Positions 6,823-14,205 of a stretch of DNA of 15,590 nt are shown in pieces. The notes under the pieces were generated by a model that saw nothing but the letters and a program-made list of their open reading frames with translations, did not search any database and had not been told where the DNA came from. Source of the DNA: Firmicutes bacterium CAG:110 (lineage in GTDB: Bacteria > Bacillota > Clostridia > Oscillospirales > Oscillospiraceae); the NCBI GenBank assembly GCA_000434635.1, contig HF988029.1, positions 1 through 15,590 of the forward strand, read 5' to 3'. The position numbers and the translations under genes were made by a program. The first letter of the stretch is position 1. Every line of letters begins with the position of its first letter.

Positions 6823-8451
6823 TCACATGATGATTTCAAATCCATAGGCTTCCAGGCCTTTGTTTACTCTGGGAGTGCCGTTTACGCGGAGCTTTATAGT
6901 TTGCTTGTCCGCAGAACGGGTAAATGTAATGATCCCATCCTTCTCTTCAACGCCAAAGTCACCATCCGACAATGCAGGCCCCTTTTTCAGCTTCATCAAC
7001 TGCTTGATCAGGTTTCGAGTATCCTTGTCCCAGTTTTCCTCATTCCACTCAAAGGTACGACGGCAGTCGGGATCGTAACCACCCTCCATGCCAATCTCAT
7101 CACCATAGTAGACGCAGGGAATGCCGGGATTGAAGAACATGATAGCCGCTGCAGTACGGAACCGCCCGGCATCTCCCTTTACCCGGGTCAGGAAACGGTC
7201 GGTGTCATGGCTGTCCAAAAGATTCAGCATCTTCTGATTGGCTGCAATGCTGTAAGTATGGTACAGACGCACGATCCTGTCACGGAATAGTCTGCTGTCG
7301 ATGGTATGAAATGCCAGCAGATCCAGACACGCTTTCGTCACACCGTAGTTCATAATACCATCGTACTCATCGCCATTCAAGTAACGAACCGCTCTGTGCC
7401 AGTCCTCTCCAATAATAATGGCTTCCGGGTTCTGCGCCATAACTGCATCCCGGAATGCGCGGAGGAACTTATGGGAGATTTCATCAGAAACATCCAGCCG
7501 CCAGCTGTCTGCACCGTAGTCACGCATCCACATGACAGCTACATCTGAGAAATAACGGATGACTTCAGGGTTCCCGGTATTCAGCTTCGGCATGGCTTTG
7601 ACACCGCCAAAGGTCAGATAACTCCCATCCTCTTTCCAGAAGAACCAGTCATAATAGGGGGACTTCTTGCCTTTTTTCTGCGCATCCAGGAAGAACGGAT
7701 GCCGGCACGAACAGTGATTAAACACTCCGTCCAGCATAACCCTTATGCCCAACTTGTGAGCGTCTTCGATCAAGGATTTCAGGGCTTCATTTCCGCCAAA
7801 GGCTGGATCGACAGTCTCGTAGTCTGTAATCTCATATTTATGGTTTGTGGGAGAGCAGAACACCGGGGTCATGTAAAGCACATTGACACCCAGATCCACC
7901 AGATAATCCAAATGCTCCCGAATGCCGATAAGGTCACCGCCATAAAAACTTTTTGGGGTCGGTTTTACACCCCATCGGGTGTTCACATAGCTGAAATCCT
8001 TATCGGAATCACCAACAGCGAATCGCTCAGGAAAAATTTGGTAGCAGCAGGCAGTCTTGACCCACTCTGGCACCGTCATGGTATCACAGGCAAACTGGGA
8101 TGTGTACTGGAAGAAGCTGAAATATCCCAGTGTGTGGTCATAGGAATCAGTCAATCCTTCTTCAGAAAGGTATCGGATCTTCCCATCCGTACAGGTTAGC
8201 TCAAATATATAGGAAAAGCGGGTGTCCGTCAAAGGGATGGTCACACTATAATATTCTAGTTCAGAATCTGTATGTGTGATTTTCATTTCTGCCTCGTCTC
8301 GGAACTTGTGCCACATATTTTTGTCGCAATTGTAAATCAGTTTGGAAGAAACAATCATTCCCTTCTGTACCCGAAAACGCAGATGCATCTGGCCGTTAAT
8401 AGGGCAGGCATCTACCGTTCCGGGAATATGGGAAACACATAAATTCAGCAT
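6823..8451 (-). CDS. Cytoplasmic GH13 alpha-glycosidase, neopullulanase/cyclomaltodextrinase type
   Basis: The 542-residue protein has no signal peptide, so it acts on imported malto-oligosaccharides. Residues about 1-115 look like the N-terminal beta domain (CBM34-like) of the GH13_20 group. The catalytic barrel begins at WVKTACCYQIFPERFAVGD. All conserved GH13 regions are present: DGVFNH (241-246), WRLDVSDE with nucleophile Asp320, GEDWH with acid/base Glu349, and LLDSHDT (411-417). The GH13_20-style MPKLN motif lies at about 287-291. A C-terminal beta domain follows. Such enzymes cleave alpha-1,4 bonds in cyclodextrins, pullulan and maltodextrins. It is the first gene of the operon with the MalE/F/G-like genes. 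The ATG at 8449-8451 has a GAGGT site upstream and faces the divergent LacI gene 47 bases away. Substrate preference cannot be read from sequence. Confidence 0.92.
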   Translation of the reverse strand: MLNLCVSHIPGTVDACPINGQMHLRFRVQKGMIVSSKLIYNCDKNMWHKFRDEAEMKITHTDSELEYYSVTIPLTDTRFSYIFELTCTDGKIRYLSEEGLTDSYDHTLGYFSFFQYTSQFACDTMTVPEWVKTACCYQIFPERFAVGDSDKDFSYVNTRWGVKPTPKSFYGGDLIGIREHLDYLVDLGVNVLYMTPVFCSPTNHKYEITDYETVDPAFGGNEALKSLIEDAHKLGIRVMLDGVFNHCSCRHPFFLDAQKKGKKSPYYDWFFWKEDGSYLTFGGVKAMPKLNTGNPEVIRYFSDVAVMWMRDYGADSWRLDVSDEISHKFLRAFRDAVMAQNPEAIIIGEDWHRAVRYLNGDEYDGIMNYGVTKACLDLLAFHTIDSRLFRDRIVRLYHTYSIAANQKMLNLLDSHDTDRFLTRVKGDAGRFRTAAAIMFFNPGIPCVYYGDEIGMEGGYDPDCRRTFEWNEENWDKDTRNLIKQLMKLKKGPALSDGDFGVEEKDGIITFTRSADKQTIKLRVNGTPRVNKGLEAYGFEIIM

Positions 8452-8463
8452 ATTTTACCTCGC

Positions 8464-8498
8464 TTGACAGCTCTATTCGGATGTGTTAAGATAATTCT
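8464..8498 (+). promoter_or_regulatory. Promoter of the LacI-family gene, predicting a leaderless mRNA
   Basis: TTGACA (8464-8469) and TAAGAT (8487-8492) are separated by exactly 17 bases, with a TGT extended -10. Counting seven bases from the -10 puts +1 at 8499, which is the A of the LacI-family start codon. No Shine-Dalgarno lies between. Confidence 0.6.
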
Positions 8499-8521
8499 AT
8501 GAAAAAGAAGTACACAATGAA
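8494..8521 (-). promoter_or_regulatory. Weak candidate promoter of the glycosidase-transporter operon
   Basis: On the minus strand TAGAAT (8494-8499) lies 16 bases from TTCATT (8516-8521). It would overlap the first codons of the divergent LacI-family gene. The -35 match is poor (3/6). No LacI-type palindrome is visible in the 47-base gap. Confidence 0.25.
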
Positions 8522-9245
8522 GGATATAGCAAAAGAGTGTGGGGTATCCAGTGCAACCGTTTCCTATGTCCTGAACGATGTGCCTAATCAGTCCATAAGC
8601 GCAGATACCAAGAAGCGAATCCTGCATGTGGCAAACATGGTTGGCTATGTATCCAGCGCCAGCGCAAGAGCGTTGGCTACGGGTAAGACCAACAACTTTG
8701 GTGTCTATGTTCCCCACATTGGGAACAGCACCCACAAGCAGAGATTGCTCCAAGCCTTAGCGGAGGAGGCCGAAACGGCTGGCTACCATTTGGTTCTGCT
8801 CACCGGAAAATGTCTGAAACAGCAGGTGACCAATGTGGACGCGGTTTTTGCCATTGATATTTCAGAAGATGATTTCAGAATACTGGGTGACAACAGTTTT
8901 GTTCCTTTACTATATCTGGATGGACAAATTCAAAATGATCTGTTCTACTGTGTCACTTTCGATGCTATGAAGATTCGGCAGCAAGCAATGGAGCAGTACG
9001 GATGCAGTAAGGTAATCCTTGTATGTGACGAAATCAAAAGTCGAGATTACAAGGTGTATCTGCTTGATTGCTTTGATGCAGTGGTGGATGCCGATGCCGT
9101 CGCAAGCATATCTCTAGATGCCGATACAGCTCTCTTGACAAATCCTACACTGGATTACGGTGCTTATGCCCAGGCGGCTGTTGATGCCGCACTGAAGGCT
9201 ATCTCCAGAGATGAAACACCCACAAATCATCATATTCGAGTTTAA
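8499..9245 (+). CDS. Short LacI-family transcriptional regulator of the starch locus
   Basis: The N-terminus is a canonical LacI DNA-binding domain: YTMKDIAKECGVSSATVSYVLN (about 5-26), the second helix pair, then the hinge segment ASARALATGKTNNFGVYVP (about 54-72). The whole protein is only 248 residues against roughly 330-340 for the family, because the effector-binding domain is shortened throughout rather than cut off. The reading frame is intact with no stop or frameshift. It is transcribed away from the glycosidase-transporter operon and towards the starch-binding lipoprotein gene, from which it is separated by a shared terminator. Its likely target is the 16-bp palindrome at 10646-10661. 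The ATG at 8499 coincides with the predicted transcription start; a second ATG at 8517 (MKDIAKEC) is the alternative start. Regulator of alpha-glucan use is an inference from neighbours. Confidence 0.85.
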   Translation: MKKKYTMKDIAKECGVSSATVSYVLNDVPNQSISADTKKRILHVANMVGYVSSASARALATGKTNNFGVYVPHIGNSTHKQRLLQALAEEAETAGYHLVLLTGKCLKQQVTNVDAVFAIDISEDDFRILGDNSFVPLLYLDGQIQNDLFYCVTFDAMKIRQQAMEQYGCSKVILVCDEIKSRDYKVYLLDCFDAVVDADAVASISLDADTALLTNPTLDYGAYAQAAVDAALKAISRDETPTNHHIRV

Positions 9246-9259
9246 CAGACTAAGAAAAG

Positions 9260-9286
9260 CGTGCCGATGGGAAACCCACCGGCACG
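9260..9286. terminator. Bidirectional terminator between convergent genes
   Basis: CGTGCCGATGGG (9260-9271) pairs with CCCACCGGCACG (9275-9286) around AAA, a 12-position stem with one mismatch. On the minus strand it is followed by CTTTTC; on the plus strand the tail is weak (TTCGGTCC). It lies between the stop of the LacI-family gene (9245) and the stop of the lipoprotein gene (9298), so it serves both. Confidence 0.75.
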
Positions 9287-9297
9287 TTCGGTCCATA

Positions 9298-10593
9298 CTA
9301 CTCTACAGTAACAGCACCAGTCGCGGGATCAAAGGTAATGGTATAAGTACCAGGATCAACAGTAACATTGTCCATGCCTTCAGCACCGAACCAGTTCTCG
9401 TTGGCAACCTTGCCGCCGCAGCCGTATGCGACCTTGAAGGCAACCTTATTCTCTGCCCAGTCAACGGTCTCATCCTCGGTGAAGGTGACGGTCAGCACGT
9501 ACTTGCTGTCCTGCTCGGTCATCTTGTAAGCAGTATTCTCGGCATTGGCATCCGCAGCCCAACCGGCATTGCCACAGGTACCGACAACATAGTACGCAGG
9601 TTCTTCCGCAATGATCTCGTCCTTCAGAACAGGCTTGCCGTCAACGACTTCCAGTTCAATGAAGAACATGTAGTGGCCTTCCTCCAGAACGATGTTCTTG
9701 GAGTTGTTCTCACTAGAGTACCAGCCATCCATCGCTGCATTCTTAATTCCGAACTCACCGCCGCCAGCGGGAACATCGGCTTCGCACCACCAGATCAAAT
9801 CGTCGCCATTACGCTGCATATCCTGACCGGACCAGTCATTGAAAGAGGCCCACAGCTTCATATCATAGGAAAGCTCTGCAACAGGCTTTTCATCTGCATC
9901 GCCCAGCCGCTCATAGGACAAGGAGCACAGAGACAGGGTCTCGGCATCAGTTTTCAGAATTAGACGATACTTACCATCTTCCAGGACCTCAATGTTAGCC
10001 CCAGAATCAAAGGCGTTTTCGCCGCTGCACAGGACGGCGGATTCGGTCTTATTTGCCAAATGACTGGCATCGATACTGTTGTCGTTATCCCAAACATAGC
10101 CCTCACCAATGACGGCGATCTTAAAAGCATCGCCAGCATACAGGTTTACATCAATGTAGAAGGTATTGAACTCACCTTCCATGGGCTGCAAGAGGTAGTC
10201 ATTCTGGGGCCAGATTTTACCCCAAGCATTATCAGGATAGCCAGCCAGAGAACCTGCCAACATCCAGGGGCGCTCATCCACAACGCTCGACTGCCACGCT
10301 ACAAAAATGGCAGTATCTTCCGTAATAGGCTGAGTAACATCAAACTCAACTTTCAGAGCAGGGGTCGCGTAGTAGCCTTCGATAATATAGCCTTCCTTTG
10401 TCAGTTCGGGCATTGCCACAGGTTCTCCGTCAGCAACTTCCACTTCCTGCAGCACAGTCGTTCCATCGCCCTCATAGAACGTGACCTTCCAATTAGATGC
10501 GGAAGGATCGGGTGTGTTGCTGCAGCCGCAGGCAAAAACCACGGTCAGAACCAGCAGGCAAGCAAGCAGCACTCTTGTCAGTGACTTTTTCAT
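9298..10593 (-). CDS. Surface lipoprotein with InlB-type repeat and starch-binding-like modules
   Basis: The 431-residue protein begins with a lipoprotein signal (VVFACGCSN; acylation at Cys22 or Cys24). Residues about 35-102 form an InlB B-repeat / Flg_new-type domain (GTTVLQEVEVADGEPV, then EGYIIEGYY, ending TAIFVAW). Three beta-rich modules follow at about 110-229, 245-328 and 334-431. They share patterns such as WMLAGSLAGY, LWASFNDW and YYVVGTCGNAGW and many exposed Trp/Tyr, resembling the tandem starch-binding modules of SusE/SusF-type proteins and CBM26-like domains. No catalytic motif is seen. The probable role is to hold alpha-glucan at the cell surface for the amylases and the ABC importer. 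AGGAGGG precedes the ATG, and a strong promoter with a LacI-type operator lies upstream. Lipoprotein and modular layout are clear; starch as ligand is inferred. Confidence 0.75.
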   Translation of the reverse strand: MKKSLTRVLLACLLVLTVVFACGCSNTPDPSASNWKVTFYEGDGTTVLQEVEVADGEPVAMPELTKEGYIIEGYYATPALKVEFDVTQPITEDTAIFVAWQSSVVDERPWMLAGSLAGYPDNAWGKIWPQNDYLLQPMEGEFNTFYIDVNLYAGDAFKIAVIGEGYVWDNDNSIDASHLANKTESAVLCSGENAFDSGANIEVLEDGKYRLILKTDAETLSLCSLSYERLGDADEKPVAELSYDMKLWASFNDWSGQDMQRNGDDLIWWCEADVPAGGGEFGIKNAAMDGWYSSENNSKNIVLEEGHYMFFIELEVVDGKPVLKDEIIAEEPAYYVVGTCGNAGWAADANAENTAYKMTEQDSKYVLTVTFTEDETVDWAENKVAFKVAYGCGGKVANENWFGAEGMDNVTVDPGTYTITFDPATGAVTVE

Positions 10594-10645
10594 AATTTTC
10601 CCTCCTGAAATATATAGTATACTTACTTTCGGCGGTCACTTAATT

Positions 10646-10661
10646 ACTTAACCGCTTAAGT
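10646..10661. promoter_or_regulatory. LacI-family operator palindrome
   Basis: On the minus strand the site reads ACTTAAGCGGTTAAGT: six-base arms ACTTAA/TTAAGT around GCGG, giving the AANCGNTT core typical of LacI-family operators. Its first base is the predicted +1 of the lipoprotein promoter, an ideal position for repression. A further ACTTAA lies just beside it (10638-10643 on the plus strand). Confidence 0.7.
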
Positions 10662-10667
10662 ATTGTC

Positions 10668-10697
10668 ATTGTAGCACAAAGTTTGATACCATGTCAA
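10668..10697 (-). promoter_or_regulatory. Strong promoter of the starch-binding lipoprotein gene
   Basis: On the minus strand a perfect TTGACA (10692-10697) is followed after 18 bases by TACAAT (10668-10673). The predicted start is about 10661, giving a leader of roughly 67 bases to the ATG at 10593. The operator begins at that start. Confidence 0.75.
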
Positions 10698-10960
10698 GGA
10701 TTCTTTTGATATTTATGTCAGTTTTTTAACCTGTTTTGATCTGCTTTGGGAAACGGAATTTCTATGGAATACAGCCGCGCAAATCATGTTATATGTTGCG
10801 AGCGGCAAAGTTGGGACGAAAAAATCGTATCTCGTAAAATCTAAACGGTTTTCCATTGCTACGTAGGAATGACATTTATTCCAGAATTTTCTGCAGCATT
10901 GGGATTGGGTAGGTGTTTCATATGTCCAATCTTTGGATATCAGTGAGGAATATCCCAGTC

Positions 10961-10999
10961 ATAACAAATATCGGCTTTGACATGCCGATACTCTGTTAT
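10961..10999. repeat. Long interrupted inverted repeat
   Basis: ATAACA (10961-10966) pairs with TGTTAT (10994-10999) and, inside, TATCGGC (10969-10975) pairs with GCCGATA (10984-10990). An AA/CTC internal loop and an 8-base apical loop separate the elements. There is no T-tract, so it is a structural element or protein site, not a terminator. Confidence 0.5.
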
Positions 11000-11081
11000 A
11001 TCGGACGACATATTCTGCTACAGATTCTTTTTCTAATTCTTGCGGGATGTGTTTGCTTAATTTATAATTTGTTACAAAACA

Positions 11082-11125
11082 GTAATGGCAGGATGGATGT
11101 TCCCCTCCTGCCATTGCTGTTTTTA
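11082..11125 (+). terminator. Terminator without an obvious upstream gene
   Basis: A perfect 10-bp stem (AATGGCAGGA / TCCTGCCATT) encloses a 12-base loop. It is followed by GCTG and five Ts on the plus strand; on the minus strand a shorter T-tract follows. It lies just upstream of the sensor kinase promoter. Confidence 0.6.
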
Positions 11126-11184
11126 AGAATGTGTAACTCTTGCAGAAATCCCCCTTGACAAATCTCGTCTCAATGGAACTTGGT

Positions 11185-11213
11185 GTGGAAATGTGGAGAA
11201 ATTGTGATATAAT
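11185..11213 (+). promoter_or_regulatory. Extended -10 promoter of the sensor kinase/regulator pair
   Basis: TGA-TATAAT (11205-11213) is a perfect extended -10 with only a weak -35 (GTGGAA, 11185-11190). Predicted +1 is 11220, about 33 bases before the chosen start codon. A perfect TTGACA at 11155-11160 has no -10 at proper spacing. Confidence 0.5.
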
Positions 11214-11252
11214 ACCTATATAATGGCAAATGAAGCAGAGGTGATTTGTGCA

Positions 11253-13013
11253 ATGACACGATTTCGGAATATTTCGATCCGCAAAAAGATCTTGGTTTCC
11301 ATGCTTGCATTTACCCTAATCCCAATTCTGTTGGTCTCAATTGTAGCAATCACGATTACATATAAGACCATGCGGGATCAGTTGATTTATGACCATCGGA
11401 TGAGCAGTGGTTGGCTGCAGGACCGACTGGCGGTAGAAAATAGTGATATGATGGATCGATTTTATGAATTTGAGGTGGACAAGGATGTAAAGGCGGACAT
11501 CCTCCGCTGGTGTACGCAGGATGGAAGTCTGGATTACTCTGCCCGGTGGCGCATCATTACGGTTATGAATACGGTCATCAGCATGGACAGCAACATCAAT
11601 TCCATCGAATTGTTCAATATGGCGGAAAATGAAGTGCTGATCGCGGAACGCTCCGGAGCAAGGGTCGATGAAAGCGGGGAGCGTCTGACACAGTGGGAAC
11701 AGCGCGGGGATGCACTGCAATCCAATCAGGCGTTTCTGCGCAGCGGAAATGAGATCCTGGCCTGCCATCAAATCCACCGGTTCGATGACAAGCAGCCGAT
11801 CGCCCTGGTGGTATTTCATCTGCGCCCCTATCACCTGGAGGGCATACTGGATGAAATAAAAACCGTTCCCGAAGAGACGATCCTGGTGTTCAACGACCAG
11901 AATGAAGTGATGGTCGCAGACTATGGCACGGACTGGAACATGGATACAGGTCTGGTAGAGGGAATTCGCAGGGAGCTTGCGGAAGGAGATCGCAAGGAGG
12001 CTTCCTACGATGACCAGTTCTGGTTTTACCGGTCTGTCAGCGGCGGGAAAATGCAGATTCTCCTGACCATCCCCAATCAGACCATCGTGGACGCACTGTT
12101 CCCAACGGTGGCGAGCAGTATTTTTGTGGCGATCATCGCCGTCCTGGCCAGCGTCGTCTGCTCTGTTGTGTACTCAAAAGCGATCAGCAGACCCATTCGG
12201 GATCTGTCCGAGGAAATGAAGACCATTACGCTAAACGAATACTCTGGCAGTACCCTGGAGAGCAGAGAAGACGAGATCGGCATCCTGCAGGATAGCTTTA
12301 ACCACATGATTACCCGGAACAAGGAACTGATCGCTCAGCAGTATCAAGCGAAACTGGAAAAGCGAAATGCTCAGTTGCGGGCACTTCAGGCGCAGATCAA
12401 TCCGCATTTCATGTACAATACCCTTCAGGTCATCGGCGGCATGGCCTTGGAGAAAGATGCCCCGGAGGTCTATTCAGTTACTTTGGCGTTGAGTGACATC
12501 ATGCGGTATTCTTTGAACTTCTCCAAGGAGATGGTATGTCTGGAGGAGGAAGTGGAATATCTAAAGAGCTATGTTATGATCCAGAATGAGCGTTTTGGCG
12601 GCAAGGTTCAGCTGAAACTGGATCTTGAACCGGGTACGCTGAAATGTCTGATTCCAAAATTGATTTTACAGCCGCTGGCAGAAAACAGCTTTGAGCATGG
12701 TCTCCTGGAAAAAGCAGGAGATTGGATATTGACGGTTGAAAGCCATATCACATCAGATGGTGAACTTTTGATTTGCGTCAGAGATAATGGTATTGGATTT
12801 GATTCAGAACGCCTCAAACAGATTAGAGAAAAAATTGAAAATGATACAGTTAAAGCATTGAGGTCCGGATCCCATATTGGCCTGGCAAATGTTCATGCCA
12901 GAATCAAACTGCGCAGCGCAAAAGAAGGTCATGGCGTATCGATCGACAGCAGTCCCGAAACGGGCACGACTGTCAGTGTGCGGATGCAAGCCCTATATGA
13001 AGAGGGGGAATAA
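11253..13013 (+). CDS. Membrane sensor histidine kinase, YesM type
   Basis: The 586-residue kinase has two membrane helices (about 12-37 and 286-306) bracketing a large extracellular sensor domain of roughly 245 residues. A HAMP linker (about 307-360) and a coiled segment follow. The His_kinase domain (PF06580 type) contains ALQAQINPHFMYNTLQVI, with phospho-accepting His385. The HATPase domain carries LAENSFEHG (Asn478), DNGIGF (511-516) and GSHIGLANV (539-547). YesM kinases sense extracellular sugars or sugar-loaded binding proteins. I start at the ATG at 11253, which has AGAGGTGAT 8 bases upstream; the in-frame ATG at 11223 lies only three bases from the predicted transcription start. The regulator gene follows two bases after the stop. 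Its signal is unknown; the adjacent binding lipoprotein is the best clue. Confidence 0.92.
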   Translation: MTRFRNISIRKKILVSMLAFTLIPILLVSIVAITITYKTMRDQLIYDHRMSSGWLQDRLAVENSDMMDRFYEFEVDKDVKADILRWCTQDGSLDYSARWRIITVMNTVISMDSNINSIELFNMAENEVLIAERSGARVDESGERLTQWEQRGDALQSNQAFLRSGNEILACHQIHRFDDKQPIALVVFHLRPYHLEGILDEIKTVPEETILVFNDQNEVMVADYGTDWNMDTGLVEGIRRELAEGDRKEASYDDQFWFYRSVSGGKMQILLTIPNQTIVDALFPTVASSIFVAIIAVLASVVCSVVYSKAISRPIRDLSEEMKTITLNEYSGSTLESREDEIGILQDSFNHMITRNKELIAQQYQAKLEKRNAQLRALQAQINPHFMYNTLQVIGGMALEKDAPEVYSVTLALSDIMRYSLNFSKEMVCLEEEVEYLKSYVMIQNERFGGKVQLKLDLEPGTLKCLIPKLILQPLAENSFEHGLLEKAGDWILTVESHITSDGELLICVRDNGIGFDSERLKQIREKIENDTVKALRSGSHIGLANVHARIKLRSAKEGHGVSIDSSPETGTTVSVRMQALYEEGE

Positions 13014-13015
13014 GA

Positions 13016-14125
13016 ATGGTGCGAAAAGTAGTAATCATTGACGATGAGCCCTGGACGCGTGGCGTTGTCATGAAACTGGCTCAATGGAATCGGCTTGGGC
13101 TGGAAGTGGTCGGTGAAGCTGCAGACGGTGAAACAGGCTTGGAACTGATTCGAAAAGTGCTCCCGGACATCGTGATCACAGACGTGCGGATGCCGCGAAT
13201 CAGCGGCATTGAACTGGTGCAGGCGCTTCGTGCGGAGGGCTTCCAAATGCCGATTCTGATTATCAGCGGCTACGACGACTTTGCCTACGTCCGGAGCGCA
13301 CTGAAATTGGGCGTAACAGATTACCTCCTGAAGCCCATCAAGGCACTGGAATTGAACCAGCAGCTGCAGCGGTGCGCAGACATCCTGAACCGGGAGGAAA
13401 CGGCCAGACCGAGAGCGGTTATAGAGGCGGGGCTTTTTGCCGACGGCTGGGAGAAGGACTATTATGATATACGAAACAAGCTGGAAACGGCCCTGAAAGT
13501 GGGAAACGGCGGCATTATCCGCCGACAGATGGCACGTCTTTATGAGATCGTCCGTGAGCAGGAAGGGGAACAGCCGCCTACTGCCGTCATGGTCGGAATC
13601 TACTATGCAATGCTGTTTACGCTTCAGAAGTATATTGATTCTGCCGGGCTGAGAAGAGAAGACGTGTTTGGTGTAAAGGGGCCGACGTTTGTATTCAGCC
13701 GTGACAATACGCTGAAGCAGCTGATCGACTTTATTCAGGAACGGTACTGTGACACAATGCGCTGCATAGAGAAACAGCAGCGAAACAGGCTGGATATCGA
13801 AGCCGTGTGCAGATATATCCGGACGCAATACGATCAGGGCATAACCCTGGAGCAAACGGCGGATGAATTTCACGTCACAAAAGAATATCTGAGCAAGGCC
13901 TTTAAAGCGGACAGAAACGAAGGCTTTACAGAATATGTAACGTCCCTTCGTATGAAACGGGCATATGAACTAATCGTGGAATTTGATGCGCCGCTGAAAG
14001 ACGTAGGTGCCATGGTCGGATATTTTGATTTGGCACATTTTTACAAAACCTTTAAGAAACATTTTGGCAAAACGCCGGGAGAGGTCCGTGAGAGTTTAAA
14101 AAAAGACAATACAACAACCCCTTAG
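13016..14125 (+). CDS. AraC-type response regulator, YesN type, short form
   Basis: The 369-residue protein has an N-terminal receiver domain (about 1-120): IDDEP acidic pocket, phospho-accepting Asp56 in DIVITDVRMP, ISGYDDF, and Lys106 in DYLLKPI. A linker domain of about 130 residues follows. A C-terminal pair of AraC helix-turn-helix motifs ends the protein (about 265-365): DQGITLEQTADEFHVTKEYL and VGAMVGYFDLAHFYKTFKKH, then GKTPGEVRES. Typical YesN proteins are about 500 or more residues, so the linker here is much shorter, though the frame is intact. It is cotranscribed with the kinase (two-base gap) and should activate the gene for the binding lipoprotein immediately downstream and probably the transporter genes beyond the window. 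Confidence 0.92.
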   Translation: MVRKVVIIDDEPWTRGVVMKLAQWNRLGLEVVGEAADGETGLELIRKVLPDIVITDVRMPRISGIELVQALRAEGFQMPILIISGYDDFAYVRSALKLGVTDYLLKPIKALELNQQLQRCADILNREETARPRAVIEAGLFADGWEKDYYDIRNKLETALKVGNGGIIRRQMARLYEIVREQEGEQPPTAVMVGIYYAMLFTLQKYIDSAGLRREDVFGVKGPTFVFSRDNTLKQLIDFIQERYCDTMRCIEKQQRNRLDIEAVCRYIRTQYDQGITLEQTADEFHVTKEYLSKAFKADRNEGFTEYVTSLRMKRAYELIVEFDAPLKDVGAMVGYFDLAHFYKTFKKHFGKTPGEVRESLKKDNTTTP

Positions 14126-14151
14126 GTGAAAATGCTATTTTCTTTCTCTTC

Positions 14152-14160
14152 TGCTATACT
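14152..14160 (+). promoter_or_regulatory. Promoter of the second sugar-binding lipoprotein gene
   Basis: TGC-TATACT (14152-14160) is an extended -10 in the 80-base gap after the response regulator gene. No recognisable -35 is present, as expected for an activator-dependent promoter. Predicted +1 is about 14167, 39 bases before the start codon. Confidence 0.4.
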
Positions 14161-14205
14161 GTCATTGTAGCAAATCCACCAAACACATTATGAGGAGGAA
14201 CAACA

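Larger units (their letters stand above)
10698..11154. other. Intergenic region with a chain of hairpins, no convincing gene
   Basis: An 81-codon frame at 10913-11158 runs through a terminator hairpin and lacks a ribosome binding site, so I do not call it. What is visible is a possible plus-strand promoter (TTGGGA 10811-10816, 18 bases, TAAAAT 10835-10840). After it come a small hairpin (10935-10955), a long hairpin (10961-10999) and a terminator (11082-11125). These could make a non-coding RNA of about 280 bases. Confidence 0.35.

Noticed and set aside
10913..11158. 81-codon plus-strand frame with a hydrophobic middle
   Set aside because: No ribosome binding site precedes it, and it reads straight through a 10-bp terminator hairpin. 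The hydrophobic stretch reflects local T-rich sequence. The region is better explained as structured RNA.
11155..11160. Perfect TTGACA upstream of the sensor kinase gene
   Set aside because: No -10-like hexamer lies 16-18 bases downstream (the position holds ACTTGG), so the extended -10 at 11205-11213 is the better promoter.
12929..13873. 314-codon open frame on the minus strand
   Set aside because: It is antisense to the end of the sensor kinase and the response regulator, both of which carry unmistakable motifs. The composition is not protein-like.
10664..14172. Identical 13-base string TGTCATTGTAGCA at about 10664 and 14160
   Set aside because: In one place it contains the -10 on the minus strand; in the other it lies downstream of a plus-strand -10. 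A chance 13-base match in a window of this size is expected about once, so no shared regulation is claimed.
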